This document shows positions 50,568 to 59,554 of a stretch of DNA of 64,000 nucleotides, piece after piece. A model generated the notes under the pieces. It ran no database searches and had not been told where the DNA came from. It saw nothing but the letters and a program-made list of their open reading frames with translations. The stretch is from the NCBI GenBank assembly GCA_024508725.1, contig JANINS010000001.1, forward strand, positions 305,837 to 369,836, read 5' to 3'. Position 1 is the stretch's first letter. The number at the start of each line of letters is the position of its first letter. The position numbers were made by a program, and so were the translations under genes. This DNA is from Chitinophagaceae bacterium (GTDB lineage: Bacteria > Bacteroidota > Bacteroidia > Chitinophagales > Chitinophagaceae).

Positions 50568-53500
50568 TTAAGCTTCTCTGCCGTGGCAATTCTTGAACTT
50601 CTTACCACTTCCACAAGGACAAGGATCGTTTCTACCAATTTTGGGTTCAACCCTGATCGGTTCCTGTTTTACAGGAGATGGATCATAGTAGTCATTCTCA
50701 TTGGCTGCATAATCCTGTCCGGCATTATCAATTTCTTCTTTATTCGCTCTTAGCTTGCTCAGATCAGTTTTTTCCTGTTTTCCTTCTCTCACCGGGGCTT
50801 CCTGTTCCACCGCAATATTTGCATGGCATAAGAAAGAAACAATGTTCTTGTTTACTTCACCATTCATCTGGCTGAACAAATTAAAGGCTTCCACTTTATA
50901 GATCACCAACGGATCTTTCTGCTCATAAGTAGCTGTCTGCACACTTTGCTTCAGATCGTCCATTGCTCTCAGGTGTTCTTTCCATGCGTCATCGATCAAA
51001 CCCAAAGTAACTGAACGCTCCAGGGAATTGATCAGTTCAACACCTTCTGTTTCGAGGGTTTTATCAAGGCTCGCCAATGATTGCAATCCTCTCTTTCCAT
51101 CAGTGAAAGGAACGATCACATTCTCGATATGATTTCCCTGTGTAAGCCTTATGTTCTTAAACACAGGTACGGCTTGAGCCCCAATTTCTTTCTTTCTTCT
51201 CTGATAATTCTCTGATGCTTCAACGTATAACTTTTCTGCAAGCAATTGTGCATTCGCTTTCGAAAATTCTTCTTCTGTAATACCAGTCTCAATTCCAAAG
51301 TTCATGATCGCATCGAACTTGAATGCTTCGTAATCGTTCTGTTCTTTAGTAGCACTTACAATTGCTTCGGCAACATCAAAGAAAGCTGAGTCAAGATCCA
51401 ACGCCAGTCTTTCTCCGAATAAAGCATGATTTCTTCTTGCATAGATCACCGTACGTTGCTTGTTCATTACATCATCGTACTCAAGCAAACGTTTACGAAT
51501 ACCAAAGTTGTTCTCTTCTACTTTACGCTGAGCTCTTTCAATAGATTTGGTGATCATACTATGCTGGATCACTTCACCTTCTTTATAACCGGCAAAGTCC
51601 ATCACTTTCGCAATTCTTTCAGAACCGAACATTCTCATCAGGTCATCTTCCAGCGAAACGAAAAATTGAGATGAGCCTGGATCACCCTGACGACCGGCAC
51701 GACCTCTCAACTGCCTGTCAACACGACGGGATTCGTGTCTCTCTGTACCCAGGATCGCCAAACCACCAGCTTCTTTTACTCCCGGTCCTAATTTAATATC
51801 GGTACCACGACCAGCCATGTTAGTAGCAATCGTAACAGCACCTGCAAAACCTGCTTCAGCAACAACTTGTGCCTCACGCTGATGCTGTTTCGCATTAAGT
51901 ACATTATGCGGTATTTGCTTTTGACGCAGCATTCTACTGATCAGCTCACTTATTTCTACTGATGTTGTACCAACAAGGATCGGTCTTCCTGCATTACGCT
52001 GCTTTTCTATTTCATCGATTACAGCTTTATACTTTTCTCTTTTTGTTTTGTAAACAAGATCCTGTTCGTCTTTCCTGATCGCCTGAACGTTTGTAGGAAT
52101 GGTAACAACATCCAATTTATAGATGCTCCATAACTCTGCAGCCTCTGTTTCTGCAGTACCGGTCATACCAGCTAGTTTATGATACATCCTGAAATAGTTC
52201 TGCAGTGTAACCGTTGCATAAGTTTGAGTTGCCGCTTCGATCTTCACATTTTCTTTCGCTTCAATTGCCTGGTGCAATCCATCGCTGTAACGACGACCTT
52301 CAAGAATACGACCGGTTTGTTCATCAACGATCTTGATAGAATCGTCCATCACCACATACTCAACATCTTTATCAAATAAAGTGTAAGCTTTCAATAATTG
52401 TTGAATGGTGTGAATACGATCTGCTTTAACCGAATATTCGTTGATGATGGCCTCTTTGCGTTGCAATTTTTCTTCAGGAGAAAGTGATGCATCTGTATCA
52501 ACCGCATTTAAAGAGATACTGATATCTGGTAAAATGAAGAAGTTAGGATCTTCTCCACCCCTTGTGATCATCTGGATACCTTTATCTGTAAGTTCAACTG
52601 AGTTATTTTTTTCATCGATATAGAAATACAATTCAGCATCTGCTTTATGCATTTCTCTTTGCTGGTCTGCCAGGTAGTGGTTCTCCGCTTTCTGGAGTTT
52701 TACCCTCATACCAGGCTCACTCAAAAACTTGATCGTAGCACTGTTCTTTGGCAAACCTCTGTGGGCTCTGAACAATGCCAATCCACCATCTTTCGGATCA
52801 TCATTACCTTCTGATATTTTCTTTTTCGCTTCAAGTAAGAATTGGTTCACCGCTTTTTTCTGAGCTTCTACCAATCTTTCTATTCTAGGTTTCAGATCAA
52901 AGAATTGTTGTGTACTGGTATCTCTTCCAATCGGACCAGAAATGATCAACGGTGTTCTTGCATCATCGATCAAAACAGAATCCACCTCATCCACCATTGC
53001 AAAATGATGCTTACGCTGCACCATTTCTTCCGGTGAATGCACCATGTTGTCTCTCAGGTAATCGAAACCAAATTCATTGTTGGTTCCGTAAGTGATATCA
53101 GCTAAATAAGCTTTTCTTCTTTCTTCTGAATTAGGCTGATGTTTATCTATACAATCTACTCTCAATCCCAGCCATTCGAAAATGGTTCCATTCCACTCAG
53201 AGTCACGACGAGCCAGGTAATCATTCACCGTTACAATGTGAACACCCTCACCTGCCAATGCATTTAAGTAAGCAGGTAAAGTGGAAACAAGTGTTTTACC
53301 TTCACCCGTTGCCATTTCAGCAATTTTTCCGCTATGCAGAACGCTACCACCAATCAACTGCACATCGTAATGCACCATGTTCCAGGTAACCGTTCCGCCG
53401 GCTGCGGTCCATGTATTTTTAAATATCGATTTATCTCCTTCTATTCTTACATAATCTTTCTTTACAGCCAGGTCTTTATCCAGCTCGGTTGCTGTAGCAG

Positions 53501-53888
53501 CGAGTTCTGTATTGGTGCTGAATCTTCTTGCCGTTTCTTTAACCACAGCAAAAGCTTCAGGATGTATCTCTTTTAAGATCTCTTCTATCTTTTCATCACG
53601 ATCTTTTTTCAGCTTATCCACTTCCTGGTAAACAGCATCTCTACCTTGTATATCGGCAACATCCAATGCTTCTGCAGCCTGTTTTCTCGCTTCGATCTCT
53701 GCATCAATATCTTTCAAATGATCTTTGATCCTCTGCCTGAACTCCTGTGTTTTGCCACGAAGTTCATCATTGGTCAACGATTGATATTGCTGGAAGAACT
53801 GATTGATCTTTTCTACGATCGGCTGGATTTGCTTTACATCTTTTTCAGACTTACTGCCACCGAATAATTTTCCTAAAAAACCTAACAT
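50568..53888 (-). CDS. secA: Preprotein translocase ATPase SecA
   Basis: A 1106-residue SecA, the motor of the Sec translocon. The Walker A segment MATGEGKTL is at about residues 192-200, with [12 protein letters not shown] and the DEAD-like [20 protein letters not shown] after it. The second helicase domain has [15 protein letters not shown] and [29 protein letters not shown]. The helical scaffold and wing follow. The C-terminal SEC-C zinc motif is intact ([17 protein letters not shown]). The chain is longer than E. coli SecA (901) because of an insertion of the Bacteroidota type near residues 60-105 and an extended region around 340-420. It is transcribed alone. Confidence 0.98.
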   Translation of the reverse strand: MLGFLGKLFGGSKSEKDVKQIQPIVEKINQFFQQYQSLTNDELRGKTQEFRQRIKDHLKDIDAEIEARKQAAEALDVADIQGRDAVYQEVDKLKKDRDEKIEEILKEIHPEAFAVVKETARRFSTNTELAATATELDKDLAVKKDYVRIEGDKSIFKNTWTAAGGTVTWNMVHYDVQLIGGSVLHSGKIAEMATGEGKTLVSTLPAYLNALAGEGVHIVTVNDYLARRDSEWNGTIFEWLGLRVDCIDKHQPNSEERRKAYLADITYGTNNEFGFDYLRDNMVHSPEEMVQRKHHFAMVDEVDSVLIDDARTPLIISGPIGRDTSTQQFFDLKPRIERLVEAQKKAVNQFLLEAKKKISEGNDDPKDGGLALFRAHRGLPKNSATIKFLSEPGMRVKLQKAENHYLADQQREMHKADAELYFYIDEKNNSVELTDKGIQMITRGGEDPNFFILPDISISLNAVDTDASLSPEEKLQRKEAIINEYSVKADRIHTIQQLLKAYTLFDKDVEYVVMDDSIKIVDEQTGRILEGRRYSDGLHQAIEAKENVKIEAATQTYATVTLQNYFRMYHKLAGMTGTAETEAAELWSIYKLDVVTIPTNVQAIRKDEQDLVYKTKREKYKAVIDEIEKQRNAGRPILVGTTSVEISELISRMLRQKQIPHNVLNAKQHQREAQVVAEAGFAGAVTIATNMAGRGTDIKLGPGVKEAGGLAILGTERHESRRVDRQLRGRAGRQGDPGSSQFFVSLEDDLMRMFGSERIAKVMDFAGYKEGEVIQHSMITKSIERAQRKVEENNFGIRKRLLEYDDVMNKQRTVIYARRNHALFGERLALDLDSAFFDVAEAIVSATKEQNDYEAFKFDAIMNFGIETGITEEEFSKANAQLLAEKLYVEASENYQRRKKEIGAQAVPVFKNIRLTQGNHIENVIVPFTDGKRGLQSLASLDKTLETEGVELINSLERSVTLGLIDDAWKEHLRAMDDLKQSVQTATYEQKDPLVIYKVEAFNLFSQMNGEVNKNIVSFLCHANIAVEQEAPVREGKQEKTDLSKLRANKEEIDNAGQDYAANENDYYDPSPVKQEPIRVEPKIGRNDPCPCGSGKKFKNCHGREA

Positions 53889-54216
53889 ATAAGAATGTAA
53901 TAATTATGAGACCAGCTACAGTAGTTATGGCATCGTTCCTTGCGTCGCACACTTGTACTGCTGTATATCGCCGGAAAATGAACTTTGTGTTTGTCAAAAA
54001 TCCTGCTATCCGGCCGGTTTAGCCAAAATGACAGGCGTTTTTGAAGCTGCCAAAGGTAATTAATTTGAATATGCAGGGCTCAGCGGTTTTAGGCATCCAC
54101 AGTTTCATCTATCTCGTTGAAAAGGAAGGAAATGCTGGTTCGAGTTTTGAAAGGAACAAAGCAACAGTTCAGATCGCTGTTAATTATGCTTAATAATAAA
54201 TCATTTCACAAACACT
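53889..54216. other. Intergenic gap between secA and the EEP gene
   Basis: This divergent gap of 328 bases holds element copy H close to secA and no convincing ORF. A frame at 54117-54314 overlaps the start of the EEP gene and has no recognisable product. I see no good TAnnTTTG box for either gene. Confidence 0.4.
53931..53957 (-). repeat. Intergenic element, GCGACGC type (copy H)
   Basis: On the minus strand GTACAAGTGTGCGACGCAAG followed by GAACGATG. It lies about 43 bases upstream of the secA start, in sense orientation. Confidence 0.85.
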
Positions 54217-55290
54217 ATGGGGCTGATCATTTTCGGATTGCTAACACTGATTGCCGTAGCAGCTACTTTAATTCCTTTGATTCCGTCCAAACGATGGTAC
54301 GTTCAAATATTTGACTATCCCAGGCTGCAAACCTTCTTCATTGCTGTGCTGGCATTGGGATGGTATCTTATATTTTACTGCACCACTTCATGGATCTATG
54401 TTGCATTTGCCGTGATTCTTTCTCTGGTAATAATTGTCCAGGCTTATAAAGCAGCTCCATACACACCTTTCGGGAAAAAGCAGGTACTACAAGCTGATAT
54501 TTCGGGTAATGATGGCAACACTGTTAGTCTTTTTATCTGTAACGTATTACAAACAAATAAGAACTACGAAAAAGTGCTGGAAAGGATCAAACGTTACGAT
54601 CCGGATATCATTATAACAACAGAAACAAATACTGAGTGGCAGAATCGTTTGAAACCATTGGAGGAAAATTATCCGTATCGGCAACCGGTTCCGCTGGAAA
54701 ATTTATATGGAATGCACCTTTATTCAAGGTTGATTTTAGAAAAAGTAGAAGTGCGATACCTGGTAGAATCTGATATCCCATCTATACGAGCCAATGTTCA
54801 GCTTCAATCGGGAGAATGGATCACTTTGTTTATTGTACATCCCAGGCCTCCGGTTCCTAACGAAAGCAAAGACAGTAAAGACAGGGATGCAGAGATCATT
54901 ATGGTAGGTAAAGAGGCAAGAAAAGAGGAAGGTGGTGTGATCGTAGCCGGTGATTTCAACGATGTAGCGTGGTCGGAAAACACGAAACTATTTCAACAGG
55001 TAACAGGCTATCTTGATCCCAGGAAAGGCAGAGGTTTTTTTAATACCTACCATGCTGATGTTCCCGTTTTCCGTTGGCCGCTGGATCATATTTTTCACAG
55101 CAACCACTTTAAACTGGTGAAGATCGAAAGAGTTGGAAATGTAGGAAGCGATCATTTTCCCATGTTTATTCACCTGAAATATGAACCCGAGGCCCAATAC
55201 GAGCAAAAAGAGGTGAAACCTGATGCAGACACTGAGAAGGAAGCGGAGGAAACGATCAGGGAAGGAAAAAGCAATTCTTCTGAAGCATAA
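54217..55290 (+). CDS. Endonuclease/exonuclease/phosphatase family membrane-anchored protein
   Basis: A 357-residue protein with three hydrophobic helices in the first 90 residues (LLTLIAVAATLIPLI, FFIAVLALGWYLIFY, WIYVAFAVILSLVIIVQAY), followed by an EEP-fold domain (about 105-330). Its motifs are SLFICNVLQTNKNYEKVLERIKRYDPDIIITTETN (Asn, Glu), IVHPRPP (His), VAGDFNDVAWS (Asp-x-Asn) and VGSDHFPMFI (Ser-Asp-His). The catalytic set for metal-dependent phosphodiester cleavage is thus complete. The C-terminus is acidic and disordered. The domain faces the periplasm or cytoplasm depending on the odd number of helices. The substrate is unknown; relatives include YbhP-type proteins. Confidence 0.88.
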   Translation: MGLIIFGLLTLIAVAATLIPLIPSKRWYVQIFDYPRLQTFFIAVLALGWYLIFYCTTSWIYVAFAVILSLVIIVQAYKAAPYTPFGKKQVLQADISGNDGNTVSLFICNVLQTNKNYEKVLERIKRYDPDIIITTETNTEWQNRLKPLEENYPYRQPVPLENLYGMHLYSRLILEKVEVRYLVESDIPSIRANVQLQSGEWITLFIVHPRPPVPNESKDSKDRDAEIIMVGKEARKEEGGVIVAGDFNDVAWSENTKLFQQVTGYLDPRKGRGFFNTYHADVPVFRWPLDHIFHSNHFKLVKIERVGNVGSDHFPMFIHLKYEPEAQYEQKEVKPDADTEKEAEETIREGKSNSSEA

Positions 55291-55345
55291 ACCGATATTG
55301 GGAATCAATTACTAAAGCGGTTTTAGCTCCACAGAATTACCAAAC

Positions 55346-55374
55346 GATGAAGTGCTTGCGACGCAACAGGCGAT
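55346..55374 (+). repeat. Intergenic element, GCGACGC type (copy I)
   Basis: GATGAAGTGCTTGCGACGCAACAGGCGAT; it keeps GAAGTG and GCGACGCAAC but has two extra bases in the middle. It lies about 180 bases upstream of atpG, in sense orientation, ahead of the atpG promoter box. Confidence 0.65.
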
Positions 55375-55443
55375 ACCATGAAATACAAAAGCCGGTATCT
55401 TAAAGAATCTTGGCCCAAACGTGGAATTTCAGCCTGTTTCTGC

Positions 55444-55451
55444 TACTTTTG
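55444..55451 (+). promoter_or_regulatory. -7 box of atpG
   Basis: TACTTTTG, an exact TAnnTTTG, followed by CCGCC as before pth. It implies that atpG has its own promoter with a leader of about 100 bases, most of which is a palindromic word repeat. Confidence 0.5.
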
Positions 55452-55467
55452 CCGCCGATTTCAGTAG

Positions 55468-55550
55468 AGTTCACAAGTTTCAAAGTTCCTGAGTTCACAA
55501 GTTGGCTCTGAACAAACTGGTGAACTCGGAAACTAGTGAACTCGTAAACT
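55468..55550 (+). repeat. Palindromic word repeat (GAGTTCAC type)
   Basis: Left arm AGTTCACAAGTTTCAAAGTTC...GAGTTCACAAG and right arm CTGGTGAACTCGGAAACTAG...GAACTCGTAAACT are complementary with mismatches. The words AGTTCAC and AGTTTC(C) alternate. It ends just ahead of the atpG start codon and would form a long hairpin in the leader RNA. Confidence 0.78.
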
Positions 55551-55556
55551 TTTACT

Positions 55557-56438
55557 ATGGCTGGTCAATTAAAAGAAGTTCGTAACCGGATCAAGAGTGT
55601 TCAGAGTACCCAGCAGATCACTAAAGCCATGAAAATGGTGAGTGCTGCCAAGTTAAGAAGAGCCCAGGATGCCATTACACAAATGCGTCCTTATGCTCAG
55701 AAACTGCAGGAGATGCTCAGCAATATCGTCAGCAATTCTGAAGGCGATACCAACATTGCTCTTGCTGCAGAAAGACCGGTGGAGAAAGTTCTGTTGATCG
55801 TTATCACCAGTGATCGTGGATTAGCCGGAGCTTACAATGCGAACATCGTTAAAGCTGCAAAACAGGCTGTAGCTGATAATTATTCAGCGCAGCATGCAAA
55901 AAAGAATATCACTATCTGGAGCATCGGTAAAAAAGGTTATGAAGCCATGCAAAGAGCCGGCTACAGCACTGATGCTAGTTACAAAGACATTTTCCTTAAT
56001 CTTACTTTCGAAAACGTTCAGGCTGCTGCGCAGGCTGCAGTTAAAGCTTACGAGAATAAAGAATTCGACAGAGTTGAACTGGTGTACAGCCAATTTAAAA
56101 ATGCAGCAACACAAGCTTTCGTGGTAGAACAATTTCTGCCAATTCCGAAAGTTCAGAAACAGGCAGGTGCCAAAAAGGCTGATTTTATTTATGAGCCTGC
56201 AAAAGACCAGCTGATCGCTGAGCTGATGCCGAAGATCCTGAATACACAATTATACAAAGCCGTTCTGGATGCCAATGCCAGTGAACACGGAGCAAGGATG
56301 ACAGCAATGGATAAGGCCAGCGAAAATGCTAATGAGTTGCTGAAGACTCTTAAGATATCTTATAACCGTGCAAGGCAAGCTGCCATTACAACAGAGTTGA
56401 CAGAGATTGTGAGTGGTGCTGCAGCATTACAAGGGTAA
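55557..56438 (+). CDS. atpG: ATP synthase F1 gamma subunit
   Basis: A 293-residue gamma subunit, the central rotor shaft of F1. The N-terminal helix AGQLKEVRNRIKSVQSTQQITKAMKMVSAAKLRRAQ and the C-terminal helix ASEHGARMTAMDKASENANELLKTLKISYNRARQAAITTELTEIVSGAAAL are the conserved coiled-coil parts. The Rossmann-like middle has VLLIVITSDRGLAGAYNAN. No other atp gene adjoins it: an EEP-family gene precedes and scpB follows, although gamma usually sits between atpA and atpD. A promoter box and a palindromic leader precede it. Confidence 0.97.
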   Translation: MAGQLKEVRNRIKSVQSTQQITKAMKMVSAAKLRRAQDAITQMRPYAQKLQEMLSNIVSNSEGDTNIALAAERPVEKVLLIVITSDRGLAGAYNANIVKAAKQAVADNYSAQHAKKNITIWSIGKKGYEAMQRAGYSTDASYKDIFLNLTFENVQAAAQAAVKAYENKEFDRVELVYSQFKNAATQAFVVEQFLPIPKVQKQAGAKKADFIYEPAKDQLIAELMPKILNTQLYKAVLDANASEHGARMTAMDKASENANELLKTLKISYNRARQAAITTELTEIVSGAAALQG

Positions 56439-56519
56439 TTTGCAAATTTGCAGATGTGTAGATGTGCCAATAATACATCCAACATTTGCATATTTGCACA
56501 ATAGCACATTTGCAAATTA
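56436..56519 (+). repeat. Palindromic word repeat (GCAAATTTGC type)
   Basis: Arms of 32 bases: TAATTTGCAAATTTGCAGAT and on to GTGC at the left, and GCATATTTGCACAATAGCAC and on to TTA at the right. They are about 75 percent complementary. The left arm includes the atpG stop codon TAA. The right arm ends six bases before the scpB start codon. Confidence 0.8.
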
Positions 56520-56524
56520 ATTCC

Positions 56525-57346
56525 ATGGAACTTTCAGAAATCATACCCCACATAGAGGCTCTTATTTTCGCCAGCGAGAAGCCCTTAACTCCATTAGAAA
56601 TAGTGGAACTCATCAACAATGCTTTTGGTTTTATGGAAGAGCGAATCACGCTTGACCAGGTTGAAAGTGCTATGGAAGGTATTCGTGAGAAATATGATTC
56701 TGAATTCTATCCATTCGAAGTAAGAGAAAGTGGTGGTGGATGGCAATTCCTTACCAAGAAAGATTTTCATAAGACCATTGCTCAACTGAATGGTGAGAAG
56801 TTCCTGAAACGTCTCTCCACTGCTGCATTGGAAACGCTTGCCATCATTGCTTACAAACAACCGATAACTAAAGGGGAAATAGAAGCCATTCGTGGTGTGA
56901 ATAGTGATTACAGTGTTCAGAAACTGCTTGAAAAAGAACTGATCGTTATTTCCGGCAGAAACGAAAAACTTCCTGGACATCCATTGGTATATGCTACTTC
57001 TAAAACCTTCATGGACTACTTTGGAATCAACTCTGCAGATGATCTTCCAAAGATCAAAGAAGTATTTGCTGAACAACTCGTAGAACCTACAGTTATCCGT
57101 CATTCAGAATCAGAAACAACAGAATTTCTTCATGGCGATTCTGCAGATGAATTTGCAGAACCGCACATGGAAGAACCTGCAGAACCGATCGAAGAAACAG
57201 TTAGTGAAGATCCGGCATTAACCATCAATGAAGAAGGTATGCTGGTAGTGGAAAAGCCGGATGAAGACGAGATCAGTCCGGAAGAGGAAGAAGATGATGA
57301 AGACAATGAGTCTGACGAAAACAAAGACAACGACGAACAACAATAA
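56525..57346 (+). CDS. scpB: Segregation and condensation protein B
   Basis: Start chosen at ATG 56525 (MELSEIIPHIEALIFASEKPLTPLEI), since the longer frame runs into the palindrome. The 273-residue protein has two winged-helix domains (residues about 1-85 and 90-170), with FEVRESGGGWQFLTKKDFHKTIAQL, TAALETLAIIAYKQPITKGEIEAIRGVNSDYSVQKLLEKELI and GRNEKLPGHPLVYATSKTFMDYFGI. The C-terminal 95 residues are highly acidic and probably disordered. ScpB and ScpA form the non-SMC part of the condensin that compacts and segregates the chromosome. The smc and scpA genes are not in the window. Confidence 0.96.
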   Translation: MELSEIIPHIEALIFASEKPLTPLEIVELINNAFGFMEERITLDQVESAMEGIREKYDSEFYPFEVRESGGGWQFLTKKDFHKTIAQLNGEKFLKRLSTAALETLAIIAYKQPITKGEIEAIRGVNSDYSVQKLLEKELIVISGRNEKLPGHPLVYATSKTFMDYFGINSADDLPKIKEVFAEQLVEPTVIRHSESETTEFLHGDSADEFAEPHMEEPAEPIEETVSEDPALTINEEGMLVVEKPDEDEISPEEEEDDEDNESDENKDNDEQQ

Positions 57347-57375
57347 AAAAAGTCCCGAACGAATCGGGACTTTTT
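57347..57375. terminator. Bidirectional intrinsic terminator
   Basis: Stem AAAAAGTCCCGA / TCGGGACTTTTT with a five-base loop, between the convergent scpB and BON genes. Both directions end in T-runs. Confidence 0.88.
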
Positions 57376-57387
57376 ATTTATCTCACC

Positions 57388-58299
57388 TTAGTACCTATTG
57401 TCTCTGTAAATCGTAGCACCGTCGTTCCTGTCACGATTCTTCACCTTTAAACGATTCTCAACATTCTTCACGCCTGAGATCCTTTCGGCAATATCTTCTG
57501 CCCTGCGTTTTTCTTCTTTACTGTCAACTGTTCCTGTAAGAACCACTTCAGCATTTTCAACCGTAATATCGATCTCAGATGCATCAATAAATGAATCGTC
57601 ACTCAAACGATCGTTCACATCATCTCTTATACGATCATCAGAACGAGAATAACCTTTAGGCCCTTTACCTCTGTGTGGACCCATTCTTTTGTCCTGATCT
57701 CTTCTTCTTTCTGCATCATCATCACCAAACCATGATGCTACTTCATCTGTGGCTCTGTCCCACCAATCTCTATTACCTTGTGCTCGATGTTTGTCATGTG
57801 AATGATGTTCACTCCTATCAAACACATCACCTCTTTTTTCATAACGATCCCTGTAAGGTTGATTGCCTGTTGAGCTGCCACTTCTTCCATAGCTCCTATT
57901 GTAATCACTATCGTAACCAGGAGTCGTTCTGTTTTGATAATCGTCGTAATCGAATCGTTGGCTATAGCTTCCTTCTTTACCCTGGTTAAAGCTGCCAACG
58001 GTTTGACCATAATTATACGGATCATATCCGCTGCCCATATTGCTTGACCTGTCTCTGTTTCTATCTAAATTGGAGTAATCATCTCTTCTTTCATTTCTGC
58101 GATATAGCGAATTGCTATCATATTCATTCCTGTACGGACGATCACTTCTGTAATCTTCTCCACCATACCTCGAACCGGTTTGATTATAGCCATAGTTGCT
58201 GCTGTAATCATCCCTGTTATTGTCGTATTGATTTCTTGCATCACGGCTTTGCTGCCAGCCGGTTCTGTCTTCCCAACGATCACGGTTATAGTCTGCCAT
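57388..58299 (-). CDS. BON domain protein with long Tyr/Arg/Asp/Asn-rich region
   Basis: A 303-residue protein. The first 165 residues are low complexity, rich in Tyr, Arg, Asp, Asn, Ser and Gly (DRW, RDD, YGYN, NRDRSS), with no signal peptide. The conserved segment NRDWWDRATDEVASWFGDDDAERRRDQDKRMGPHRGKGPKGY follows (about 177-220), and a BON domain ends the chain (about 222-292, DDRIRDDVNDRLSDDSFIDASEIDITVENAEVVLTGTVDSKEEKRRAEDIAERISGVKNVENRLKVK). BON domains bind membranes or polymers and occur in osmotic-stress proteins. The N-terminus has the composition of regions prone to phase separation. Confidence 0.88.
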   Translation of the reverse strand: MADYNRDRWEDRTGWQQSRDARNQYDNNRDDYSSNYGYNQTGSRYGGEDYRSDRPYRNEYDSNSLYRRNERRDDYSNLDRNRDRSSNMGSGYDPYNYGQTVGSFNQGKEGSYSQRFDYDDYQNRTTPGYDSDYNRSYGRSGSSTGNQPYRDRYEKRGDVFDRSEHHSHDKHRAQGNRDWWDRATDEVASWFGDDDAERRRDQDKRMGPHRGKGPKGYSRSDDRIRDDVNDRLSDDSFIDASEIDITVENAEVVLTGTVDSKEEKRRAEDIAERISGVKNVENRLKVKNRDRNDGATIYRDNRY

Positions 58300-58454
58300 A
58301 AACTTGATGTTTTATTTTAAACCAACTCTGCAACAAATTATATGCTGTTTCTCTAAAGGCTGGTAAACATCAGAATTAGAATTCTCTTCTCAAACATTTC
58401 GGGAATGTTTTCCGCAAAGCAAATGATTTGGAAACAAGCAGCAGTAATGCTATT

Positions 58455-58482
58455 TAGCTTTGCTTGCGTCGCACTCTTGTAC
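58455..58482 (-). repeat. Intergenic element, GCGACGC type (copy J)
   Basis: On the minus strand GTACAAGAGTGCGACGCAAG followed by CAAAGCTA. It lies about 155 bases upstream of the BON gene, in the same sense, and 48 bases from the divergent CvpA-CAP gene. Confidence 0.82.
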
Positions 58483-58529
58483 TTAAAAAACATTATTCAA
58501 CACTGCACGTTATTTGCATAGGTACCGCC

Positions 58530-59480
58530 ATGAATTGGATTGACATTCTGCTGATTATCGTTATCCTTCTTGCAGCCTGGAGCGGTTATAAAAGAGGTTT
58601 TATTTTAGGTTCACTTGAACTTTTAAGCTGGATCGGTAGCATGGCCGCTGCATTCTGGTTGTATAAGTACCTGGCAAGATTTCTCCAGATGATCATTCCT
58701 GCTTTGGGTGTATGGACAATGCCGCTTGCTTTTCTTATCACGCTCATCATTACAAGGATCATCTTCTCAATAATTGTTACGACTATACTTAAACATGCAC
58801 ATCGTGATGCACATCATACCACTGCGAATAAAGCATTAGGCATTCTTCCAGGTACGGTGAATGGAATGATCTACGCTGTGATCATTTCTGCTTTATTGTT
58901 AGTGTTACCATTATCTGATGGATTATCTGCATCTGCAAGAGACAGTAAAGTAGCAACAGAATTTGGTAACCAGGTAGCGTGGTTGGATGAAAAACTTTCT
59001 CCTGTATTTGATGAAGCTGTGAGAAAGTCAATGACAAAGATGACCATCGAGTCAAACGAAACAGTACAACTGAATTTCACTGTTAGCAACCCCAAACCAC
59101 GACCCGATCTCGAAGCACGAATGTTAGAATTGGTAAATGAAGAAAGAGCCAAAGAAGGTTTACCGGCATTAGAAGCTGATACAGCATTAACCACCGTTGC
59201 AAGAGCTCATTCAACTGATATGTTTGCGAAAGGATATTTTGCTCATGTTTCTCCTGATGGTGTTGCACCAGCCGATAGAGTTCGTGCAGCAGGCATACGT
59301 TTCCTGATCACCGGAGAAAATCTTGCTCTCGGACCAACATTGAAGATCTGCCACACGGGTTTGATGAACTCACCAGGCCACAGAGCCAACATATTGCACA
59401 AATCTTACGGTCGAGTTGGTATTGGTGTAATGGATGGAGGCCTGAGAGGTTTAATGATCACCCAGGAGTTTAAGAACTGA
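58530..59480 (+). CDS. CvpA-CAP fusion protein
   Basis: Start chosen at ATG 58530 (MNWIDILLIIVILLAAWSGYKRGF), a typical CvpA beginning. The 316-residue protein has a four-helix CvpA membrane domain (residues 1-165; GYKRGFILGSLELLSWIGSMAAAFWLY) and a CAP/SCP (PR-1-like) domain (about 200-316; LVNEERAKEGLPALEADTALTTVARAHSTDMFAKGYFAHVSPDG, GENLALGPTLKICHTGLMNSPGHRANIL, GVGVMDGGL). CAP His and Glu residues (ARAHS, GENLA, GHRANIL) are present. CvpA relates to envelope integrity and colicin V production, and CAP domains bind lipids or act as putative peptidases. The function of the fusion is unknown. Confidence 0.9.
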   Translation: MNWIDILLIIVILLAAWSGYKRGFILGSLELLSWIGSMAAAFWLYKYLARFLQMIIPALGVWTMPLAFLITLIITRIIFSIIVTTILKHAHRDAHHTTANKALGILPGTVNGMIYAVIISALLLVLPLSDGLSASARDSKVATEFGNQVAWLDEKLSPVFDEAVRKSMTKMTIESNETVQLNFTVSNPKPRPDLEARMLELVNEERAKEGLPALEADTALTTVARAHSTDMFAKGYFAHVSPDGVAPADRVRAAGIRFLITGENLALGPTLKICHTGLMNSPGHRANILHKSYGRVGIGVMDGGLRGLMITQEFKN

Positions 59481-59496
59481 TGCCACGCTTGTTACA

Positions 59497-59521
59497 GTAC
59501 AAGTGAGTGACACAACAGAAG
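59497..59521 (+). repeat. Intergenic element, GTGACAC type (copy K)
   Basis: GTACAAGTGAGTGACACAAC then AGAAG. It lies 16 bases after the CvpA-CAP stop codon, in a convergent gap, so unlike the other copies it is not upstream of a gene on the same strand. Confidence 0.8.
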
Positions 59522-59554
59522 TTTAATAGATGTTCTGCAGCTTGCTAATAAAAA

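Noticed and set aside
54117-54314. Rightward frame of 65 residues before the EEP gene
   Set aside because: It overlaps the membrane helices of the EEP gene in a different frame and has no protein-like pattern.
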